64,000 bases of DNA from Anisakis pegreffii (lineage: Eukaryota; Nematoda; Chromadorea; Rhabditida; Anisakidae), in contig JAPYMA010000240.1 of the NCBI GenBank assembly GCA_035041965.1, positions 62,001-126,000 of the forward strand, in the 5' to 3' direction. Below the pieces are notes generated by a model. That model did not search any database, was not told the DNA's origin, and saw nothing but the letters and a program-made list of their open reading frames with translations. Numbering within the stretch: the stretch's first letter is position 1; each line of letters starts with the position of its first letter. A program made the translations under genes and the position numbers. Positions 39,501 to 54,500 of the stretch are shown one piece after another.

Positions 39501-42500
39501 CTGAATAGGCAAAGCTGAAATTAGAGGAAGATTGACAGCCAACTCAAACAGACGGACACATATCACATCAAATTACGCACTATAAAATTGATAGATAAAA
39601 CACTAATGAGGTTTTCTCAGTTCAATGGTACCTCAGTTTTGTTTATAACGGGGAAAATGAGGGGAGTATTCCATTGCCGAACTTTATTTCCTTCTCGATA
39701 ATGATGGGGAACAGATGAGGCATTCAAGAATAAGCTAAGCGCAAGTATGGGTGTCAGGATGTGCGTTTACTCAAAGTCATTTCATTTTGCGATATCGCAC
39801 CTTACACGAAGTCTTTATCTTTAGAACTATTCTGCTTGTCATTCGGCTGGAACTCAAGCCTAGATCTTTGAAGCTCGTTTCCCGTCCAACGTGTTAGTCC
39901 CATTCGACTTCGAATGTTACTTGAGCAAAGCCGCATTTAGATACTTATTGGACAACATTCTTTGATTGTGAGTAAAATGTACGAGTGGAATAAACTGAAA
40001 GAGAAGCGTTACGAACGTAGATTAAATTCAAAATAACTCATTCAAGAGAGTGGACCATAATCAGTAGCAAATCATTCGCAATATATTACGAAAGGCAACA
40101 GATTCGTCTCGGAATAGAACATGCAATATTCATTATTCATTTATTATCTTCAACCTCATCAATCTAATACCAATTAAAGGGATTGAATGCAGTCGAATAA
40201 ACACAAAAGAGTCAATAGTCACAAATTGCTTTTCGAATGTACGCTCAAAAACAGAGCAATTGATATAGAAACGAGGCGCAGCAATCAGCCTTCATTGCTT
40301 ATGCGAAAACACAGCTGGTGCTACTTAAATGCAACACAATGTCAAGTGAACAGATATGCCGTATGAATTCAATCATCGTTAAACATTGACTAAATTGCAA
40401 TCAAAACGAGACACCGATTTCTGCCAGCAAATGCATTGATTTCAGCCACAATAAAAAATCACTACGGTACCCTAAAAAACAGCACAGATATCACTTTGAA
40501 TCGAAACCTTCACGTTTTCCATTGGTGACATCGGCAAAAATTACAACATCTACAAATCACTTCAGAGACTGAGTGCCGAATGATCGAACTGATTTTGAAT
40601 GCCAATATTTTTAGCATAGTTCTTATAAATATGAGAAGTTGATTAGGCGCCAGGAAGAATCTGCTAGCACAGGGACAAGATACCCATAGGAATGAATTTA
40701 CCCAATTTTGGTTACTTTGGGGATGTCGGAAGGTACTAGAGACAGTCGGCAAATTGGTTCTGATGTTATGCGGGAAACAGTAAGTTATTGTAGCAAGGGG
40801 GGGGTGGTGAAATGACGGCCTGCTAGACCATCGAAGAGGCAATGGAGCACCCGAACGTGGGGACCACTGCTCTAGAGTATGCGTTATCATTGACAATATT
40901 CTACTTACTCACGACATCTACTAAAACCTAAATAACTGGCACAGCGTAACTGAAAGCATCTTGTAATGTGAAGCGAAGTGGCAGAAAAGATAAGTGTTCA
41001 CTGGATGCCGTAGGTGTTGAACAAAAATAGACCGAATTCAATCGAATCAGAATGCTCAGTAATATATCATGGACTTAAATTCTGAAGCTTCCTCCAGTTC
41101 GTTCATTCATATAGGAGAAAGAAATACGACAGCCATACATTCAAAGAGATTCTTTGTTCTCATGCAGTTTGAGCGAATAAAAAATTGATTTATTGAGCGG
41201 ATTCATGAGCGATTCCAGGTGATTACCCAACTAATCCGCCAGCAATCGCTCGGATTCAAAAAGCTGAGAGCGAATTTCGAGCAAAAGTATTTCTCTTATA
41301 TGATGCCAAAAGAATATTTCTGCAAAAGCATCCAATTATGAAGGAATTAGGTAAGACCTGGCAAACCTGGCAAAGGAAAGATCAGGGATCGAATGGAAAC
41401 GCATTGTGGCCAGTTGGATAGCTTGGCCAGTCCAGGTATAATGACGCAAGAACACGTCAAATATTAAACTGTAAGATGTTATTTGCATTCTTAAAAGGTG
41501 CATTCAAGGTAAATCCTATTATCAATCACCGGTTAGTGAACATTCGTCCATATCCAGCAAACAGCAATTATTTCAGAGATTAAGCGGCCGGGCCGTGCGA
41601 GTAGAATAAATAATGAAGGATTATTGGATATGCATACAGTTTTGAAACAACTCAAACGGAACGGAAAATTTCATTCGACACAAAAAATGATTCCATTTGA
41701 ATGGCTCTGAACATGTGGAAGAAAAAAGTGAACAATTGATTAATTGATGCGGCTTTCTCGGCACTGATGCTGTTTCATGGAAGATGAAAACTAAGAGACC
41801 TTGAAATATTCGTCTGAAGAATCGGCTTAAACTAACAGTCATGAACGGCCATCAAACAGACCTAATAACACCAGTCTGGTCAACTCATGCATACCGTAAA
41901 AACTGCGTCTGATCCTTTGAACGGCTGCACTTCAGTGCGCTTAATAGGATGATTACAACGTTTACTTCTTAGAATCAAAAATATCGTAACCTCACACAGC
42001 ATGTATTCCACTATTTATTTCGCAAATCCGACGGTATGAATGAACAAAACAAATAATATTGACGACTCAATGCACTCTGAATGTTAAATCACTAGTTAAG
42101 CTAGGAAAATCCAACTACGAATCCGTCCGATTACTCATCGACGTGAGCGATCGAAAAACAGAAAATATCATAAACATTACAAATTCACTCAGCGCATCTA
42201 TCATTTCATTAAAACTAAATACAAATTCTTAATATGGTTTTACAACTTGTGTAGCGGCGATCACCCATTTTGCACTAGTCACTTAAAATTTTGCGAATGA
42301 ATCCAGCTAGTGTTAATAAGTCGTCATCGAACAGATCAGGGGTTACTTCCATTTACTGAGACTCTTATCATTATGAGCCAATCATAATTACCGACAATTT
42401 TGCATGATCCCACATGATTCCAATTTCTTAGAAGTGTTTTACTCAGCCGCACAGATACACTTTCTCGTAACTGACAGAATTATCGAGTACTCTACATTAA

Positions 42501-45500
42501 GTCACCACATCAATGAATAACACAGCTGAACCTGCGGAAAGTCTCTTAAGAAAATATCTTTCTGAAACGTTTCAGGATGCTGACCTAAAATGAAAAGCAC
42601 GCGACCATGCAAAACTTTTGAAAAACGTTAGCAAAACGAATTCCATAAGACGGCCAACTGACCTCTTTATCGTTAAGAAATTGTTGTTCATCATCAGCCC
42701 CATTCAAGCCTAATTCAGTCAGATAAGCGCTCAACTGTTCACTGATACGAATGAGACTCAGATCCGTTTGCGTCACACTTCCAACTTTACCGTCTATTTG
42801 CGTTCCGATACTGAAAGTTTTAGAATGGACACAGCGATGATCTGATAGAATGATTGGAAAAGTGAAAAATGTGTTGAGAATTACAGTGTGATACACTCAT
42901 TCAGCTGTCAGATCAAATAACAATACAAATGCAATAATACATCAATATTCAAGTTGAACACTTCCGATCACATGATTCAGTTGAAGAATTAAGTAGATGC
43001 AGGAAATTCTGTCCGATGAAATTGCTTTGAAATTGAATGCGGATAATTGTTTGAGCGTGTAAAATACATGAAATTACTTGACAATGGGATTTGAGTGCAC
43101 TGGTCATTTTGTCGTTCCCACTTGAGCATTACTTTTTGAGGTGATGAAAATAGAAAATTGCAGTGGACAATTGCTTGATCTCAAGAGGAAAAGAGCTCAA
43201 TTAGAGAGAATTCACTGAATTGAAATGCAAGCGCACTGAATGTGGCAGGCAGCAAAATGTCAGCAGCCCTCATTGAGACTGCTTCAGTTGTGAATTTAAG
43301 CGTTACAAATTCATCACAAATTACATCATTTAGCATTCAATTTAAGCGTTCGCAAAAAACCAGCTATAGAATAGAGTCAAGAGCGAAATTGGACAATTGT
43401 AGGCGATCTGAGTGGGTGGTGTATGTAGACATTTTAGAATGAACGAGCTCAAATGAACGCAAAGTTTCCAGAGGACTGACTGTCATTAGTCCGTTCGATA
43501 TGAAACCCAAATGCTATAATTTTGCTGCGATAAAAATTCATTGATGAAACTCACTCGTCGTCTTCCTCCGATCGATTAACTGCAGACGATTGCGACGAAG
43601 AACAGTGACTTCGATTACGACCTCGCGGGCACAATTCTAAAAATAGCATAAGTTAGAACTCAGCATATTGTAATCGTTCAGCGATAGAAATTCCCATTGA
43701 AGGAGAAGTAATTTCTTATAATGAACATTGAATTCACCTCAAATGTTGCTATAAAACTTGAATGAGAGAAAGGATGTTTGTGGATGGAACAAAACGGGTA
43801 ATCAGGAGACGTATCAGTAAAAAAGATGTCAGAATCAGGCAGGCACAAATGGTTAGGACAGCCTTATTAGTGAAAGTGCAAATTTATTCGGTGGCACGGA
43901 AGAACGAACAAAATGAAGGTAGCGAAATTGACGGAAGACAATAATGATACATTTATCAAGTGAATGTATGAATGCCGCTGCGTATTCAATGTAAATTAAC
44001 GAAGATGTTTTACATGTTCCTAATCAAAAGCGCCATCGCTTCCGCTCGAAAATGGCACTCCAATTAATTGCTCTCATTGAAAATGACATCCACATATCAA
44101 TCTTGTTTTGATTAGATCTTATTTGCTACACGCATGAATAATCTTACTTTCGTGGAATCTATAGTAGGTTAGATGGAAGTGATGGTTATATGCGTTGCTG
44201 TAATTCAACTGGGAGCAACCTATTCGTTCAACGAGACTGATGAACTGATGGATCAGTCAAGGGGCCATATGAGTAGCATCAGTAGAAAATGAGGAGTGAT
44301 TTATGCCGGAACACTCTGATCACAAGCATTATTCATGAATTGAAAGGTGTTAGACAAAAATCAGGCAGCACAGAAATGTGCAGGGTAGTTCAACATCCGG
44401 AGGAGGAAGGAGTTATTCATTACCCACAACTCTCTGAGTTGTTCAAGTAATCGTTGCGCATATTAAATAGCTCATTCAATTCTCTTTAAATAACTGCTTC
44501 AATGAACTGCAACAATGAAATAACGAAATCTCCGGCATTATTTTGTCGTAATTCATTGAAAGATGCCAAAAGTTATATGGACAAGAGTAGAATGAAAGGA
44601 GTTGAACAATGGAGTGCTTTCGTGATGTTGGCGATGAAGCAATGCCTTTAATTATAATGTTAACAAAACAACAAACAAGGGTTCGTTGGTGTTGTCTTAC
44701 TCGCTGCTATTGTCCTCGTCTTACTCGAGTTTAATCCATCAACTGAATTAATCATAACTGTTGATTCATTCCTTATATTTTGTACCACCAACCAGCGACA
44801 TTAGCTATGAATTTTGATCGTATTCTATGACAATTATCTCAAAATATCCTTTCAATAAACACCCAACGACCGCATAGCATCAATTAACCATAAGTGACGG
44901 GAATTTTGTATTCAATTAAGTGATAGGAGGCATGGCAACAAAGCATCAGATGGCTGGCTACTTCAAGATTTCTAATACGAGATTTGGAGAAAAACAACAT
45001 GATTGTTTTAGCTACATATTCTCGAGACATTTATTTTACATTTGATTCCTGCGATCAATGCTCTTATATCAGTATTTGATGACAAAAAATGACACATTCA
45101 ATCATTGAATCTACGGCAAAAAAATAAATCAAATAAGTCTCGAGCTCAATCTCTAGTGAAAAGACTTGAGACTATTGTGCAATGCTCTCAACAAAGCGTG
45201 GCATATATCTTATTGACGTTCCCCGCGAAAAACACCCCGTTACGAGATATCGGTATAATTGTTAATCGTCAATCGTTGATCATAATAATCATCGAAAATC
45301 ATTTGCTAACTCGCTAACGAATACATCAACTTTAGAGAATTTAAAGCGATTTGGACGGGCGATAGTTTCCTTAAGAAGTGTTAATCCCTCGAAAATTATC
45401 AAGTAGAAATGACACTGGTTCTTATAAGGCAAGCAAATATTTAGACATATACGATATATTCTAAACAAAGCAATGACATCGTATACGCAGCAGCTTTCTG

Positions 45501-48500
45501 ACTTTCTGAACAATGATTATTATTGGATGGGGATCATCGACGCTGATTTCCATTGATGATGAATATGTCAAACCATGGAAGCGTGAAATTAACGAGCATC
45601 CTTGGGCTTTCAAGTACAGATCAACAAGTCAACTGATCAGCAATTCACATCGCTAATGTTAACAATGCTCATCTCAGCTCATCAGGGGTTCATTAGAGAT
45701 TTGTTTTCATGTGTTCAACTCACGAAAGGAAGCATGCTACATAGAAGTGAAGGAGATGTTCAAAACGCTTGCACATAAAGCAATCCTTAAACTGGAGAAG
45801 ACGATTTGAATAACATTGTTTAATCTTATCTCATTTTGTTTTGTTTATTATTGCTTCACTCCATTCCTCCACTATCTTACGCCTTTTATGTTGATATAGC
45901 AAGTAAGTGCTAACTGAAACAATACGCAAAACAACTCGACATTTTATCTATTCGTTAATACCATAATGGTTAATGAATAATTGCATGTTTGTTTACGGCA
46001 TTCACCAATTTTTTGGTTATTCTCCGAGGATAACTACGAGATTGTTTACACGCCCCTAAACTTATAAGCACTGAAGTATCTTCATCACGCAATCTCTCAC
46101 TCAAAAGTTGATCGTCGCTAGCTGATTGATTTCGTGAACGGAAATAACACGCTATAAATCATCATCATCATGACGAGCGCACATTATATAAACTATTTGA
46201 AGCGGGTGGCAACTGCACCAACTCCAACAACAATTGCTCGCATGGGATTTCGAAAAAATCCTATGATGATACGATCTAACGAATTTCTAGTTTATGGAAC
46301 GGATGAGAGTGTGGCGCTGAAAGCGACAAATCAGTCAGCTAAACTAATGAAAGCAATGCCTAGGTCGAACGGCGACAATCTAAAGGTCTCATGTCCTGAC
46401 TGATCGCAGCTGGAATGATGATATAACAATAGGAAATTGACTGGAAATCAAGATAGGCAGCTGGATGGTAAGCGACTTGTTCGAAAACCAGAAAAGACAG
46501 CTGGTATTAGTTGAAGTTGTCTCCATGCGAACTGAACCGGATACGTTGAGGGCACAATTGATGAAACTGATAGCATCTCTAGATTCTCCAGAAACGGATG
46601 TATAAGAAGGTCTCATGTACACACGACTCGCAATAAGGTAAGAATTGATCACGAAAATTTGAAAAGCCTAAATTTGTATACGCTCAGAAACCTGGACACT
46701 AAATCTATTGATAGCGCTTGAAAATATATCTGATACTAAATCAAGTTGCTGACACAATAGGATAAGGATATTACGAAAGCGGCGAAACGAAATTTAAGTG
46801 TTGTCGTCGAAAGAGGTAAGACTGATTCAAAATAAGGGTCGAAGGCTGTGATGCGTATGAAACTGGTGGTGGATTATCGCATATATGAATATTCATCCAT
46901 ATTTCATCGTAGATGTTTGCGATCAAATGCAGCATGATGAATGAATGAATATGATGAATGATGGTGGTCACAGATGTGCGGCGGATATGAATACTTATGT
47001 GGTGAGTGTTTAGGCAAGGGTTGAAGGGTGTTTTGATATGAGCGTGACATTTTGCTGATGTTATCAATAATAACATCGACGATAATAGCAAGCGTCAAAA
47101 CCATATGAAAAACGGCGATGCTTCAACGACTACAAAAATAATTATTTAATCGACCGTAAAATTGCTCATGAATCGCTTGAATAGCCCGCATGCTGAAATG
47201 GTTAATTTCAGTCCGATACGATAGCAAGAAATATGAAATTATACCTTCTCACATGATACGGAAACTGTTTTTCGGCTCAAAATTTGGTCAACAGGAAGCC
47301 TTTGATATTCACAAGAACGCAAATTGATCTGAGACAGAAGCTTGATAACTAGAATTATGGCGTAAATATCAAAAAATTTTTGGTATCGCTTGTTTGAGTG
47401 GAGTTCGACGGACAATTTATGAAGTATGACAGTCGCAATGTATTCGTATAGGTGTGGCTCGATGAGAGAAACTAGATAACCCAAAGCTGTGAAAACATTG
47501 TTACCGAGATGAGAGCATGATGAATGACGGCATCTGATGTAAAAAAATACTGTGAAAAAATTTTAGTCCATCCTATCAGGTTGAGTACATCAATCATAAA
47601 CTTTATCGTTTGCTGACGCGTATATCAACATCGGGCGATGTAATCAAGCTGATAGCATGGAATAAAATTTGTTCACAATGCTTTTAAAATCTAATGTGAA
47701 GAAAGTGAATCTAAATTTGGAGTCGCTGAAATCGAAGAGATGAGGTTATATGATTCCCAGAGCGATACAGCAGCACTACCGCTTCACAGAATCACAAATG
47801 TGGATATTCAACAGGAATGCAAGCCAAGTGAACAGCTAATTGCAATTTTTGAATGTAGATCACAACAAGGCATTGCGTACGCTGAACACCGGTGAAACGA
47901 TAGTTTGGGAATGGAGATTGCAATCTTGTGCTCGAATCTCAAGCTGCTAATATTGTTGCTCGATATTGGCATCATTACTGGATGCGTTTGTTGAGAGCAC
48001 TTCAACCCACTCTTGACTGCGTCATATTGTTGATTTTCATCGTTGATTCAGCCAATCGAAACGACAAATTTCGAAAACAAATATATGATTTGTAAGCAAA
48101 CATGAAGAAGTAAGTTCGAGGATTGGGGAGCGGCAAAATATGATTCATGTTGATCGGGAAAGTAAGCACCAGTCAATTCATATTCAATATGAATCATAGA
48201 AATTGATTTCAGCGCAATCATATCAATCCGGACATTCCGGACGGAATTTGACGAAAGAGTAGATGGATAGTAGACGCTCAATGTCTGGTCAGGCAATGAT
48301 TGAGTTCTGCGGCATTTGTTAAACGGGATTATTCGCTACCGAAAACTTCATAAACATTCACATTCGTGCAGTGCAGCAGCAATGAGAAAGAACGAGGGAT
48401 ACGGTAATGAATGGGCATGCAACGTGCTATCGACTGCCAATCGAACCGCTAGTTTAGTGGAATGCTGTGCTGGTAAGTCAGGTTTGTTGATAGGCCATTT

Positions 48501-51500
48501 AAGGGTAGTTTCTGAACGAAATGAAAGTTCATACTCCAGAAACGAACCTGCTAGAATTGGCAGATACTGGTCGAGCAGTATTGTGGACGCGTTGTCGTCT
48601 TCATCAAAGTCCTCTGAAGCATGCGTGGTTGGCGTGGATCTGGCATCATCAACCTCGTTCAGTGCAACCCGCTCCAGTCTTCCTGACATATCCTCGGCAT
48701 TGTTCGGTTCGTCGTCAATCGGCGTTCGAGTATGAACACTGAACTGGTCATTTTGGTCATTTTAGAGACAAATTCCGAATCATTATTTTAAAATCTGCGG
48801 AAATTTTCGAATCTTCCGGTCTCCTAACTCTTCCGATGTTTTTCAGCTTCCGCTAATGTGGTCGGTTCTTTTACAGGAACTCCTCAAAATCGCTCGTCGA
48901 AGAACGCCACTAAATCAATTTCTAATCGCGAAATGAGCCGAAAGATCGCATAATTGCAAACAGTGGCATTTGAAAATAAGTTGCTGATGATAAGTGCTGA
49001 GGCACGACACCTATCTGTAGGAGGTGATGGAAAAGCTGACGGGATAGAATGATCAGGGACTGCAACAGCACGAGATCTAATGATGGTTCGACTGGTTGCA
49101 TCTCCGTTTACCAAACCGCACTGTTGGTGTTGTTGACGTTTCTGTCCAAGAACCCTCATTTGCAACCGTTTCTCCACCATGTAATCGGCTGCTGAAGTTT
49201 CTATCAGATAGACAAATTTATGAGTCAAAAGGTCACGAAATGATAGAATTCCTTCAATTATATCAATTCATTTATGAGAACCAATGTTCTTTAAAATTAC
49301 TCAAGCGAGATCACGCTCACCTGTCAAAGGACTGCTATTTCGCATCATACGTTCCGCAAATTTTATCTCTTCACGTTGCACAATTCCTTCAGCTTCTTCA
49401 CTCTTTTCGGATTTCGGCGAAGATGGATTACCTGGCGCTTCGGAGTTATTTGTTCTCTGAAACATTTCGTTTAATGATATCTTCATTGCGCACAAGTAAA
49501 TTGGTAATGCTATGTTGCATATGATTTCCGATTTGAAACGGAAGACTCATTCAGAACAAATCCTTCCATACCTAGAGTCAACCGAAAAGAGGCCCGGGTA
49601 TTCTGTGCATATTCTTCACGGCTTTCAGTTAGGGTGTCTCACAATGAAATTGGCTACATCAACAAGAATCGCACTACACTAGACTGAACAATTGATCAGG
49701 AAGCGATTCTAGGCGAACAAAGTAATCCCAAAATAGGAAGAGGGCATCAGTAAGTTCACAAGCATCGCCCACCTGTTGCGTGCTGCTCCGTTTACCAGTT
49801 CTGGGTGTGACCGGATAATCCAACTCATCCTCATCAGCATCGTCCTCTTCAGCTTCCGAATCAGTCGGATCAGTTGAGTTTTCCTGATTTCGCATCGACA
49901 TGGCACGTCGAAATATCTCGTGGTATATTCGTAAATTGAGTCCAAGTTGTGGGCATGAAACTAAAATAGTTCGCTCCGAATCATCTTACAAACAAGATGC
50001 TGCATCATGAATGCACAAGCGATTAAACAATAGTGATTTTCGATACATATGCTACTTTCGACTGGAGGATGATCATGAAGTCAGAAACTACACTGGAACG
50101 TCGCAGAAACAGAATGAGTTGTATTATAAAATCTTTAACAGATGGTTATATATGAGCAGATGGATTTGTTCAGCTAGTTAAGCCTCATAGTGGTACTCAC
50201 TGCTTCGTCGAGGACGAATAGTCGTCTCGTTTCGTTTCGTATATCCAGCGGAAGGGCTAGGCTCGATAATGGCAACTGTTTCACGACGGTCAATTTTTTG
50301 ACGTCCTGCAAATCAATTTTTACGTTTTCATTTTTTATAGACTCTTCGAATTTATTAAATGGTTTTTGAAATTTAACTGGGAACATAAAGGTACACAAGG
50401 AAGCAGAAATTTCACAGTTACAGAAAATCTCTCGCAATTACGATCCCTTAAGATTTCCACTTTGCTAACATATCTTGAAGTTCACCTTAATCGAGGGAAG
50501 GTATAACATAGACAATTCGTAATGTTCACAGTAATGATGCTGATTCACAGTCAAAATGTTCTATTCCCCAAACACTTCAAAAAGGACGCATGGAATAGAA
50601 TAGAGGAGACAGAATATAATGGCTTTCAAAATTTGAAGGTGGAGAACAGAATGGAACAGAAAAGTGCGAAGGGCGGAACAGAACAGTTCTTTGAAATATT
50701 CTATGAATAATGAGATGATAATGAGATATGTTACCTTGTGGTATGATTGCTATTGCTGTTATTATTGTTAGTATTATTATTATTAATTGTTGTTAGTATT
50801 ATTGTTACCTTCATGTTATTATAATTATTAATATTAGTTATTGGTATTATTATCGTTATTATTACTCTTATCATCAGTATTATTATTATTATTGCTATCA
50901 TTAATATTATTATCATTGTTGATATTGTTATTATTGTTAATATTATTAATTATTATTATTGATATTAGTGCCAGTAATATTATTTTTATTACTCTCCGTC
51001 ATTGAGTTCGTTTAATGTTCAAGCTGCTATAGAATACGCATGATACTGATTGTAAATTACAGCCATTCCATTAAAACAATGCTCCTAGTATAATGGCAGT
51101 TACCGAATCGTGCGATAATCTTTAGTATTTTAGATTTGAAAGATTTATCGACTGAGTGGTTTTGATCAAGTTTCATAATGCTGATAAACATTGATGAATA
51201 ATTTCATTGCAATTTTTTGTTAGATCATGGATTATTGTCACTTTGTCGAAGGATGTTTGAGGCCTGTCGAGGATGATGGAGGAATTTCAAGTGATTCGGT
51301 GCTGATAGCTGTTACTGATTCGGATCCACCAGAAATGATCGTACTTGATACCACTGGTGAGAGAATAAAGGATATCAGTGAGAATTGTTGCGGTTTATTC
51401 TCTAAACTGCTAACGGTATATGAGACATCTGTCCAGAAGTGACGAAAGGGTGCAACTCTGATCCTGGATCAACACCCTATTTTCAGCTATTGATCATATT

Positions 51501-54500
51501 TTCAGCTCTAAGAGCAATCTAATGCAGAAATCATTCACATTTTACACCCCAATAAAAGCTTATGCTCGGATGAATTGAGTCGGATTGAATAAATCGATTC
51601 ATTCCTGACTCATCATTATGGGAAAATGTGCGTCGAGTTGAGACCGAGCTGTCAGGACGAACGGCACTCGAATAAACTTTGAGATCAATCACGACGCTTA
51701 CCAATAGTGACGGGCAAGAACGCATGAAGTAGTTCACACACATGAAATGTTTCTGATCCAGAATCAAAATGCTAATCCCTACTTGTCATATCGAGTTTGC
51801 ATGCAAAGGTTGAAAGTTACAGTGCCCCTGCTCTTTCAAAGATATTGGGTGCCACATTTTCGTTTTTCCTCAATTATCAGTACCAAAAGCTGCCGACTCC
51901 CTGCCGGCACAACCTTCTGCCACCCCGATTCTTTTATTCTTGCGCTATTTCCGCCAAAAAACAACGTTTCCAACCTCAACTATTTTCAACTATTGATCAT
52001 ACTCTGAGCTTTAGGAGCAGTCTAATGCAGAAATCGTTCACATTGTACACCCTTACAAAAGTTATGCTCGGAAGAATTGAGCCCGATTGAATAAATCGAA
52101 TCATTCCAGAGTTATCACTATGGGAGTCTGTGCGTCGAGTTGAGACCGAGTATACAGGAATAGTATTGAACAGTTTAAGCAGCAGAATAAAACAAAATAG
52201 AACGACTAAAAAGTTCCGGGGGTGCGGGAACATACCAGATCAACAAATAGGTGGGGTTGAACAAAACAGAACAGTTCTCAAAAAAGGACGCACAGAATAG
52301 AACGGAACAGAACAAGTGAGCTGCGGAATGGAACATTTTACCAAAAGTGTGGAGCAGGAACATCACTAGTTCAGAGCATAAAACATAGTATTCAAAGAGT
52401 TAATTTCTGTGAATGGTACTCTGACGTTTGAGGCCCTAAAATGATCGATCAAAAATAATTTTATGTTTGATTCATGCTGTTCGATTCAAGGAAGCACCCA
52501 CCATTCGACATGCACCATTCAACAATCAATCGCAAACATGCAAATCAAAGTAATCATTATAAATGTGTTCTGGTAAGATCAACTCAATTTTGTGCGTGCT
52601 CCAAAAATGAAACTTAACAACGAATCAGCTGATCAGTGATGGATATCAATACAAAATAATGCAGTAATTCCGTTTCCGAGCCATGAATTCCAGTGAGCGA
52701 TGCGGAAATGAAAAGTTATTTATTCACTTGAATGAAGTATAAGACAACCGAAACCCATTGATTAATATCCTATCTCCGAACCAGGATTTTCAGACATACG
52801 ATGATGGCATATGATGATAGGAAAACAAACATAGAAATTGACAACGTTGAGAATCAAAAGTCACAATCAAATTCCTGAATATGGTGATTTGAGTAGTATG
52901 ATCGTTGAACCGGAATCTGGGAATTTTAAAACAACAAAAACAACAGTTTACAATAGAAAATGCGGGTGGTATTGCTGTGACACAAAATAGATATCGTTTG
53001 GGATGGAGCGATCTAAGACGACATCACGAATGCACATCGCTGATCACCTGGTTGATATTCCAGCTGTTGTTGTGCATCCTCGTCAGCGTACAGACGAGCC
53101 TGACTTCCACGACCGCTGTCATTCGTAATAGCCGGAGATTTCCACTGACGATGACCGTTGCCGGGTTGTTGCTGCGATGGCTCAATATTTGGATGTGAAT
53201 GGTTTCTTTCTGCAACGACCCAGAAGAAAATATAGCGTCCAGGAACTTCAACTTCAAGCAACTCCAGGAGCTGTGTATGATTTACGGAACAGAAAAGATC
53301 TCGAGCAAAACTGACCAAAAAACAACAAACATAATCAAAGGGTAATCAAGTGAAAAATCAAAGAAGTGCATTGGTGTCATAACATGGGATATGAGTGAAA
53401 TTTGTTGATGGCTCTGATTTTCAAACGAGATCAACGATCAATCATTGTCAAAATATTTTCTGATCCATACAGTAAATTACAGTGGAAATATCGGTGAAAT
53501 AAGACATACCAAGGTGCACAACGAGATAATCGAACGCATTCATGCAAATCGATTCAGTCATTCGAGACAGGGACAGCCAAATGAGTTTAGCTGATTAAAT
53601 GAGAACTCACCTTTCGCAGAGAAATCAATTCGCGAATACATCGATCGCTCGAGACTGTCAATGGGATAGCACCTTCCGTGAGCATCACTTGCGGTGTAGC
53701 GCCGCTCAATCACAAGGGATTTCTTTTCACTGACACTTCGCTTACCGAACAGCGCTTTTGTTCTACAAAAAAATAATCAGCTCAAAGTTAGTTATCTCAG
53801 AGAACTAATGACAAATTGCGATTTCGGTCACAAATAATAGCAACAATGCCTGTCAGTATGCTCTACCATAAGCAACTTTCAATTTTGTGCCGGCGAACCG
53901 AATAAATATAAAAAATTCTGACAAGAAACATCGACTTAAAAGACGATGTTCACATGAAATCAAGTTGGTTGACAGCTTATCAATCAGAATCGAGAAATGC
54001 GAGCTATAAATTTTCATAAACGAGTGAATATCTTATATGACTAACTTTGCTTTCAGCTTGCTGAACGATAACGCCGATGGACTGTTCGAGGACTTGTTTA
54101 AAATCAACTCTTCTTGGAACTGGGACGATGGAGGTGATTCGATTGCTGATCGCCTGCTGTGGTGCGATAGCATATCACCCGTTGGTGAGATATCTGTCAC
54201 AAATGAGATAATTAGAATTCATCGTCTATTACGAACATCACTGTCATTGTCAAAAAGCGAAAATCAATCAGTATATCAATGAAATGGCAGTGCCAATGTG
54301 GAGTCGGGACAGGTGAAATTTTTACGTGATCGATATGTAATTTGTTGTGTTTATGCTAAATGGAAAAAGTCAACAAGAAACAGACGTCATACACGGATAT
54401 CTTATTACACTTTGATTTCTAAGAAATTCTTATGAAGCATCAAAATGGATACATGAACATTCGCAAGAATCGTCTAACGGGTTATCGTATCCACATGGTG

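Larger units (their letters stand above)
35760..42660. other. Large intron of the minus-strand gene
   Basis: Almost 7 kb with only short frames. It holds the fragment of the 118-bp element at 41395 and the possible hAT end at 40797. I see no exon I would defend. Confidence 0.5.

Noticed and set aside
48316..48735. Plus-strand 139-codon ORF, one of the longest in the window
   Set aside because: Mirror of the minus-strand exon 48738-48362, which is flanked by splice sites and in phase with both neighbours; the Ser/Cys-rich plus translation is typical of an antisense shadow.
50735..50990. Ile/Asn-rich ORF across the TTA microsatellite
   Set aside because: Direct consequence of the trinucleotide repeat.
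53508..53590. Minus-strand frame (LSRMTESICMNAFDYLVVHL) as an exon of the large gene
   Set aside because: Splices in phase, but would leave an intron of only 20 nt after the exon ending at 53611.
54037..54282. Plus-strand 81-codon ORF
   Set aside because: Lies over the minus-strand exon 54193-54046, which has good acceptor and donor sites and fits its neighbours' phase.
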